Positions 59,024-64,000 of a stretch of DNA of 64,000 bases are shown one piece after another. A program made the position numbers and the translations under genes. The notes under the pieces are model-generated. The model had not been told where the DNA came from and did no database searches. It saw only the letters and a program-made list of their open reading frames with translations. This DNA comes from Hellea sp. (GTDB lineage: Bacteria > Pseudomonadota > Alphaproteobacteria > Caulobacterales > Maricaulaceae), in the NCBI GenBank assembly GCA_020628425.1, contig JAHDEZ010000001.1, positions 116,615 to 180,614 on the forward strand, read 5' to 3'. Position 1 is the stretch's first letter. Each line of letters begins with the position of its first letter.

Positions 59024-59715
59024 TGCAGGGAGCGAAAAGGTTTTATAAATCGGCAGTCACTACTGTCCTTAAGGATGGTTACGGCGTGCATTTGGATGGC
59101 CGCACCTTGAAAACACCCGGAAAAAAGACCCTCAAGGTCAATTCTGAATTTGTTGCCGGCCTGGTGGCCCTGGAATGGGAATCGCAAATTGAAACTATTA
59201 AACCGGAAACCATGCCGGTTACTCGATTGGTCAATGTATCTGTTGACTTCACACCCCACAACAGAGACAAGCTGGCACTGGAGGCTCGCAATTATGGCGG
59301 AACAGATCTCTTATCTTATCGTGCAAAAACCCCTGCGGAACTTGCGGAGCGACAGGCGGCCGGATGGGACCCGCTACTGGATTGGGCCGCTGACCGAGGT
59401 ATAAAACTCGCGACGACCCAAGCGGTTCTTGCGATACCGCAAGATGAAGATGTTTTACAAAAAATCACCGATTATGCGTTAACGCTCAAGGATCTCCATT
59501 TAACCCTTTTTGTTCATCTTATCGCAGTCTACGGTTCGACGGTTCTGAGCATGGCCGTTATGGAAAAACATATTTCCGGGTCACAAGCTTTTGAACTGTC
59601 ACGAGTGGACAATCTCTATCAGATCGAGCAGTGGGGAGAGGACGAAGAAGCCGCCGAGATTGCTGCCAACCTATCTGCAGAAGTTTCGGCACTCTGTCGT
59701 ATTTTGGACGATTGA
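59023..59715 (+). CDS. ATP12-family F1 assembly chaperone
   Basis: DGYGVHLDGRTLKTPGKKTL; AEWD-like LVALEWESQ; ARNYGGTDLLSYRA. Confidence 0.9.
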   Translation: MQGAKRFYKSAVTTVLKDGYGVHLDGRTLKTPGKKTLKVNSEFVAGLVALEWESQIETIKPETMPVTRLVNVSVDFTPHNRDKLALEARNYGGTDLLSYRAKTPAELAERQAAGWDPLLDWAADRGIKLATTQAVLAIPQDEDVLQKITDYALTLKDLHLTLFVHLIAVYGSTVLSMAVMEKHISGSQAFELSRVDNLYQIEQWGEDEEAAEIAANLSAEVSALCRILDD

Positions 59716-59731
59716 ACTATTGGAGAGCCAA

Positions 59732-60139
59732 ATGGCTGAAGCGATAAGAGTATCAGAGCGCCCCGGTGGTAAATATACCAATGACATACGGTCATCCCGC
59801 CACCACGCTTATGCGGACGAGCCGGTTGAATTAGGAGGAGCAGATTTAGGGCCGACGCCCTATGAATATCTCAATGCCGCGCTCGGTTCCTGTACGTCCA
59901 TCACCATGCGCATGTATGCTGACCGTAAAGGCTGGCCTGTCGAGAGAATTTCTGTTGATGTGACGCATGCCAAAGAAATCCATGGAGACGGTATAAAGCG
60001 GGATGTCTTTACCCGTGTGATTGTGATCGAGGGTGAACTGGACGAAGCCCAAAGAGCGCGCATGTTGGAAATTGCCAATAAATGCCCGGTCCACCGTACC
60101 CTGGAAGCCGGCTCTGACGTAATTACAAAAGCCGGATAG
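59732..60139 (+). CDS. OsmC-family protein
   Basis: GPTPYEYLNAALGSCTSITMRMYADRKGWP; CPVHRTLEA; start trimmed. Confidence 0.9.
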   Translation: MAEAIRVSERPGGKYTNDIRSSRHHAYADEPVELGGADLGPTPYEYLNAALGSCTSITMRMYADRKGWPVERISVDVTHAKEIHGDGIKRDVFTRVIVIEGELDEAQRARMLEIANKCPVHRTLEAGSDVITKAG

Positions 60140-60205
60140 TTAGCCCTTCTGTAACCTTATTCGCATAGAAATGGTCCGACAGGAGTATTTCTATAGGGGC
60201 TGACC

Positions 60206-61147
60206 ATGTCACGCTTACAAGACCAGTTACAGAGCATTCTAGATGAAAATCTATTGGACGAAACACGTTTTAACGAGGTTCGCCGCCAGATTTTTGATGA
60301 CGGGAATGTTCAGACCGAAGAAGCCGACTTATTATTCCGCATCGATACCGATATCACAGACCTCCCCGAAGGATGGGATGAATTTTTCGTCGGTGCTTTG
60401 ACAGATTTTTTGATACGGCAGACTTTGCCGGTCGGTTATATAGATCCTATACATGCTAGCTGGTTGATGGAACGCCTTGAGCAGGACGACCGTCTCTCAG
60501 AGGAAACTGAGCTTGAGCTATTGCTCAACATTTTACGTCTTGCCCGAGATGTACCGGAGAGCCTAGAGCAATATGCGCTCGCTAAAGCACGGGATCGCAT
60601 CCTGGCTCGAACACCGCTTATGGTCACATCCAGTGACGTTGAGACGCTTAAGAAAATTCTGTACGCCTGCGGTGGCTCAGACGGATTTTCCATTAGTGAG
60701 GGCGAAGCCCGCTTCCTATTTGACCTGGACGAAGTAACTCAGTCATCAGCGAATGATCCAGAGTGGCAAAGGCTATTTGTTGGCGCTATCGCCAACCACC
60801 TTATGACTATTGGTGCACCAGCACCGCTGGAAAGTAAAACAGCACGTCGCGGCGATGAGTTTCTTATGTCCAATGAGACCATTTCATGGAATTTAAGCCG
60901 CTCGTTCAAGAGTTGGTTGGAGCAATTCCGGACAGGTTCAAATGGCAGCCTTCGCTCACAATATCTGGACGAAGATCGTCTTGCCAAAGCCCAAACTATA
61001 ACCTTTGACGAAGCCGGCTGGCTGATTGATCAAATTAACCGCGACGGAAGCCGCAGCGACAATGAACAGGCATTGCTGGCATTCCTAAAAGACGAGTGCC
61101 CGAACATTCACGAGAGCCTGAATTCGCTGTTACGCTACGCCGCATAG
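60206..61147 (+). CDS. hypothetical protein
   Basis: 313-aa ORF with AUG start, acidic helical composition. Confidence 0.6.
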   Translation: MSRLQDQLQSILDENLLDETRFNEVRRQIFDDGNVQTEEADLLFRIDTDITDLPEGWDEFFVGALTDFLIRQTLPVGYIDPIHASWLMERLEQDDRLSEETELELLLNILRLARDVPESLEQYALAKARDRILARTPLMVTSSDVETLKKILYACGGSDGFSISEGEARFLFDLDEVTQSSANDPEWQRLFVGAIANHLMTIGAPAPLESKTARRGDEFLMSNETISWNLSRSFKSWLEQFRTGSNGSLRSQYLDEDRLAKAQTITFDEAGWLIDQINRDGSRSDNEQALLAFLKDECPNIHESLNSLLRYAA

Positions 61148-61208
61148 GCGCATTATGGCAAGACTTCTAAAAGACGTTCCTTAAAGGGTTGTTTTTTGAG
61201 AGTCATCT

Positions 61209-61685
61209 GTGCTTAGTCTGTTTTTTAGTCCAACCGGTCTGATATCTCGCCCGCAATACTGGCTGGCCTGCGGTGCGTATGTTCTCTGCTATATTGCTCT
61301 GATATATGTGGTTGACCTGACGAGTATGACGGGTTTCTGGCTTGGTTTTTTCTTTGTTCCGGCGCTGTTCTACTCCATCTATCAGGTCAGTAAAAAACGG
61401 CTTCATGATATGGGTTATTCAGCACGCCCCTTCTGGATGTGGTTTTTATTGCTCATTATCTTGTTTGTCGGTCTCGCACTCTATTTTGGATGGGGCGAAT
61501 ATTTCAATGTGCTGTTTGACAATCCCGAAAAGCACAATGACGAGGCCTGGATCAAAATGCAGGAAATCAAACTTCAGGAAAGCCTCGCCATAGGTCGGGA
61601 GCCGACTCGACTCATCATGCTTATTCCGTCTATTCTATTTCTTATCTGGTTGGCGGTGACCCCCGGAAAATCTGACCGGACTTAA
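61209..61685 (+). CDS. DUF805-family membrane protein
   Basis: LFFSPTGLISRPQYW; SKKRLHDMGYSARPFW. Confidence 0.75.
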   Translation: MLSLFFSPTGLISRPQYWLACGAYVLCYIALIYVVDLTSMTGFWLGFFFVPALFYSIYQVSKKRLHDMGYSARPFWMWFLLLIILFVGLALYFGWGEYFNVLFDNPEKHNDEAWIKMQEIKLQESLAIGREPTRLIMLIPSILFLIWLAVTPGKSDRT

Positions 61686-61728
61686 AAACGGGCTTGATTT
61701 TCCACGAATTCCTGCCCATCACGCTTTC

Positions 61729-62256
61729 ATGGGTAAACTATTTTTCAGCCCGGATGGGCGCATCGGCTCTCAAGAGTTCATCAAAGGAGCCGTCATTTTA
61801 TTGGCCATAAACTTTGCTTTATGGCTGGCCTGGTTCGTATCGGGGACCGTCGCTATTTTAGCTATCATGATTTCACTAGCGACAATATATTGCTGGAGCT
61901 GTCTGTTCGCCAAAAGGTTTCACGATGCAGGCCTTAATGGCTGGATGTTTCTGGCGGTATTTTTGCTATTTGTCTTATTAGCCACCTTGGTTGTTCCCAT
62001 CCTTCTTAGTCCAATCCTGCCTGTCAGCGATGCCGCGCTCGAAGTTGTCGAAAAGATGGATGTGATGCGGGAAGAATTGGAGACAAACCCACCGCAAACG
62101 CTCGATGGTTTTTCGCCTATATTTTCTTTGTTTCATGAGTTTTATCAACTCACGGCTCTCCAGTCGGCCATTACATATTTTCTCTCTGGCGCCATTGTCG
62201 CCTTTGGTACCAATAAGCTTTTAAAAACCGATCCCAATCCTAATCAGTGGGGATAA
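61729..62256 (+). CDS. DUF805-family membrane protein
   Basis: LFFSPDGRIGSQEFIKG; AKRFHDAGLNGWMFL. Confidence 0.75.
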   Translation: MGKLFFSPDGRIGSQEFIKGAVILLAINFALWLAWFVSGTVAILAIMISLATIYCWSCLFAKRFHDAGLNGWMFLAVFLLFVLLATLVVPILLSPILPVSDAALEVVEKMDVMREELETNPPQTLDGFSPIFSLFHEFYQLTALQSAITYFLSGAIVAFGTNKLLKTDPNPNQWG

Positions 62257-62266
62257 AGGAGACATC

Positions 62267-62707
62267 ATGAGAAAATTAATTTACGCGTCTGTATTGACCA
62301 TATCGCTGGCTGCTTGTGGCGGCAACACAGAGCCGGAAATCGAAGCCTCCAAAGTGCCAACGCATCTGAACGGCAATTGGAATGCCACATCTTTGGTTAT
62401 GGGCGGCAATGAATTACCTGCGGAAATGACCAAAGAAATCAGCATCACTATTAACAACCTGACCTATGAAACACGCGCCATGGGTCAGAAGGAAACAGGC
62501 ACAATGGTCTATCACGATGACCACACGCCTCTGCGTCTCGATATTATGCCTAAGAACGGCCCTATGGCCGGCAATACTCTCAAGGCTATCTATAAGCTTG
62601 AAGGTGAAAAACTGACGGTCGCCTATAATACGACATCAGAGGATTACCCGTCCGGCTTTTACAGCAATGCTGAAAACGGATATCTGGTGACGGTTTACAC
62701 CCGCTAG
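62267..62707 (+). CDS. hypothetical lipoprotein (TIGR03067-like fold?)
   Basis: Lipobox [25 protein letters not shown]. Confidence 0.6.
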   Translation: MRKLIYASVLTISLAACGGNTEPEIEASKVPTHLNGNWNATSLVMGGNELPAEMTKEISITINNLTYETRAMGQKETGTMVYHDDHTPLRLDIMPKNGPMAGNTLKAIYKLEGEKLTVAYNTTSEDYPSGFYSNAENGYLVTVYTR

Positions 62708-63390
62708 TCCGAAGTGGGTCCAAAAGTCTTTTCGAAATTCCGGCGCAACGCCTCGTCGAGCTGCGCCATTTTTGTGTCCCGACCAAGAGCACTTAGACTG
62801 GTCACGCCGTGCTCGCTGATACCGCAGGGCACAATTCCGGAAAAATGCGACAAGTCTGGATCCACATTAATTGATATACCATGGAAGCTCACCCATTTCT
62901 TGAGCCGGATACCGATAGCCGCGATCTTTTCCTCGCGCCCGTCCGGATGTTCCACCCAAACACCCACGCGGCCGCAGCGCCGCTCGGCTTTCACGTCAGT
63001 TTCCGCTAGCGTATCCATGATCCACTGTTCCAATCCTCGGACGAAGGCCGAAACATCTCGGCCTCGTTTCCGTAGATCCATCATCAGATAGGCAACGCGC
63101 TGACCTGGCCCATGATAAGTATATTGCCCACCGCGACCGCTTTCAAAAACGTCAAAACGGTTCGGCTCTACCAAGTCTGAGATGTCAGCGCTGGTCCCTG
63201 CGCTATAAAGCGGAGGGTGTTCCAACAGCCAGATGAGCTCATCAGCTTCACCAGCGGCGATGGCGCGCGCACGCGCTTCCATTTCTGCGACAGCCTCAGG
63301 ATAAGCGACCAGCCCTTCGCTAACCCGCCAACCTACAGGTGCCTCATTCCAAATCTTGGATGCCTCAGTTATTTCACATATCTTGGACAT
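62704..63390 (-). CDS. lipB: lipoyl(octanoyl) transferase
   Basis: [41 protein letters not shown]; start trimmed to MSKICEITE. Confidence 0.94.
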   Translation of the reverse strand: MSKICEITEASKIWNEAPVGWRVSEGLVAYPEAVAEMEARARAIAAGEADELIWLLEHPPLYSAGTSADISDLVEPNRFDVFESGRGGQYTYHGPGQRVAYLMMDLRKRGRDVSAFVRGLEQWIMDTLAETDVKAERRCGRVGVWVEHPDGREEKIAAIGIRLKKWVSFHGISINVDPDLSHFSGIVPCGISEHGVTSLSALGRDTKMAQLDEALRRNFEKTFGPTSD

Positions 63391-63476
63391 GGCAGCTATC
63401 TGGGCCCGGCGCGACATATTTGCAAGCCCTATTGCACGGCACTGAACACACACTACATTCCATCGGTGAGGTAGCC

Positions 63477-63803
63477 ATGTCCATTAGACCACCGAGAAAC
63501 CTGTCATCACTGCCCGGAACCGGGCAAACTGGTTTTTCTGTGCTGGAACATGAGCTCCTGGCTGAGCAGGCTGCCGGCCTCGGCCATGCGGAACGGCTCT
63601 TTCAAAAAGCCTATAAACAACTGGATACGCTCCGCCCAGGACAAAACTATACGGAAGACGTTTATCAGTCGGTCGCCGATGCTCTCTATGCCTATATCAT
63701 TCAGCGCGAGGCCGTCGGCCACAGAAGCCACGATGATGTCTATGCGATCTATGACATTCCAGGTCAGGTTCGGGCGCGCGTCGGCGCCATCAAAAGACCC
63801 TAA
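63477..63803 (+). CDS. hypothetical protein (DUF6665-like?)
   Basis: [45 protein letters not shown]; start trimmed. Confidence 0.5.
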   Translation: MSIRPPRNLSSLPGTGQTGFSVLEHELLAEQAAGLGHAERLFQKAYKQLDTLRPGQNYTEDVYQSVADALYAYIIQREAVGHRSHDDVYAIYDIPGQVRARVGAIKRP

Positions 63804-63856
63804 AAAAGCGCTTCACAAAACCGAGATGAGTTGCTAAAGCCCCGCTTCCTCAATGT

Positions 63857-63943
63857 GCGGCCGTGGCGGAATTGGTAGACGCGCAGCGTTGAGGTCGCTG
63901 TGGGGTAAAACCCGTGGAAGTTCGAGTCTTCTCGGCCGCACCA
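63857..63943 (+). tRNA. tRNA-Leu (anticodon GAG), CCA encoded
   Basis: Acceptor GCGGCCG/CGGCCGC, anticodon stem CAGCG/CGCTG with loop TTGAGGT (GAG at 63891-63893), long variable arm, T-loop TTCGAGT. Confidence 0.95.
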
Positions 63944-64000
63944 TTTCTCTGGAATTCTAAACCGATTTGTGAATATTGTTGAGGGAAGGGATTCCGTCGC

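Noticed and set aside
1-64000. CRISPR arrays, prophage, insertion sequences or toxin-antitoxin pairs
   Set aside because: No regularly spaced direct repeats, transposase/integrase or phage structural motifs recognised in the ORFs.

Overview
The window looks like a compact alphaproteobacterial chromosome segment. Supporting signs are ChpT, COQ4, ATP12, a TadG-like protein and a GTTC-N7-GTTC SOS box; a Maricaulales/Hyphomonadaceae-like marine lineage is a guess. Most of it is housekeeping: HtrA/Do protease, chemotaxis-type regulators next to ChpT, a YdbH/YnbE/YdbL cluster, M23 peptidase, ClpB, CNT nucleoside transporter plus uridine kinase, a full hisG-D-(CB)-H-A-F-IE operon with a YerC/TrpR-like regulator, pyruvate carboxylase, CrcB, RluA-type synthase, OsmC, LipB and tRNA-Leu(GAG). 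The most unusual region is about 36.7-47.6 kb. It holds two adjacent VWA-domain proteins whose N-terminal TM resembles the proton-carrying helix of MotB/ExbD/TolR, a MotA/TolQ/ExbB-like partner, a multi-TM protein with four repeats and an apparently inactive SUMF1/FGE-like domain, a MORN-like lipoprotein, a secreted protein, a small lipoprotein and a 728-aa Gly/Ser/Gln/Ala-rich modular secreted protein. I propose this is an undescribed PMF-coupled envelope machine. Other notable signals are a HisC-HisB fusion in an E. coli-ordered his operon, a TrpR-like palindrome upstream of the yerC-like gene, an SOS box upstream of a DUF5710 gene, a three-half-site TGTCA array upstream of pyc, a 12-bp inverted repeat over the start of an Lrp/AsnC gene, and convergent gene pairs that repeatedly overlap by exactly 4 nt at their stop codons. 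All assignments are by eye from the translated ORFs; no database search was run.
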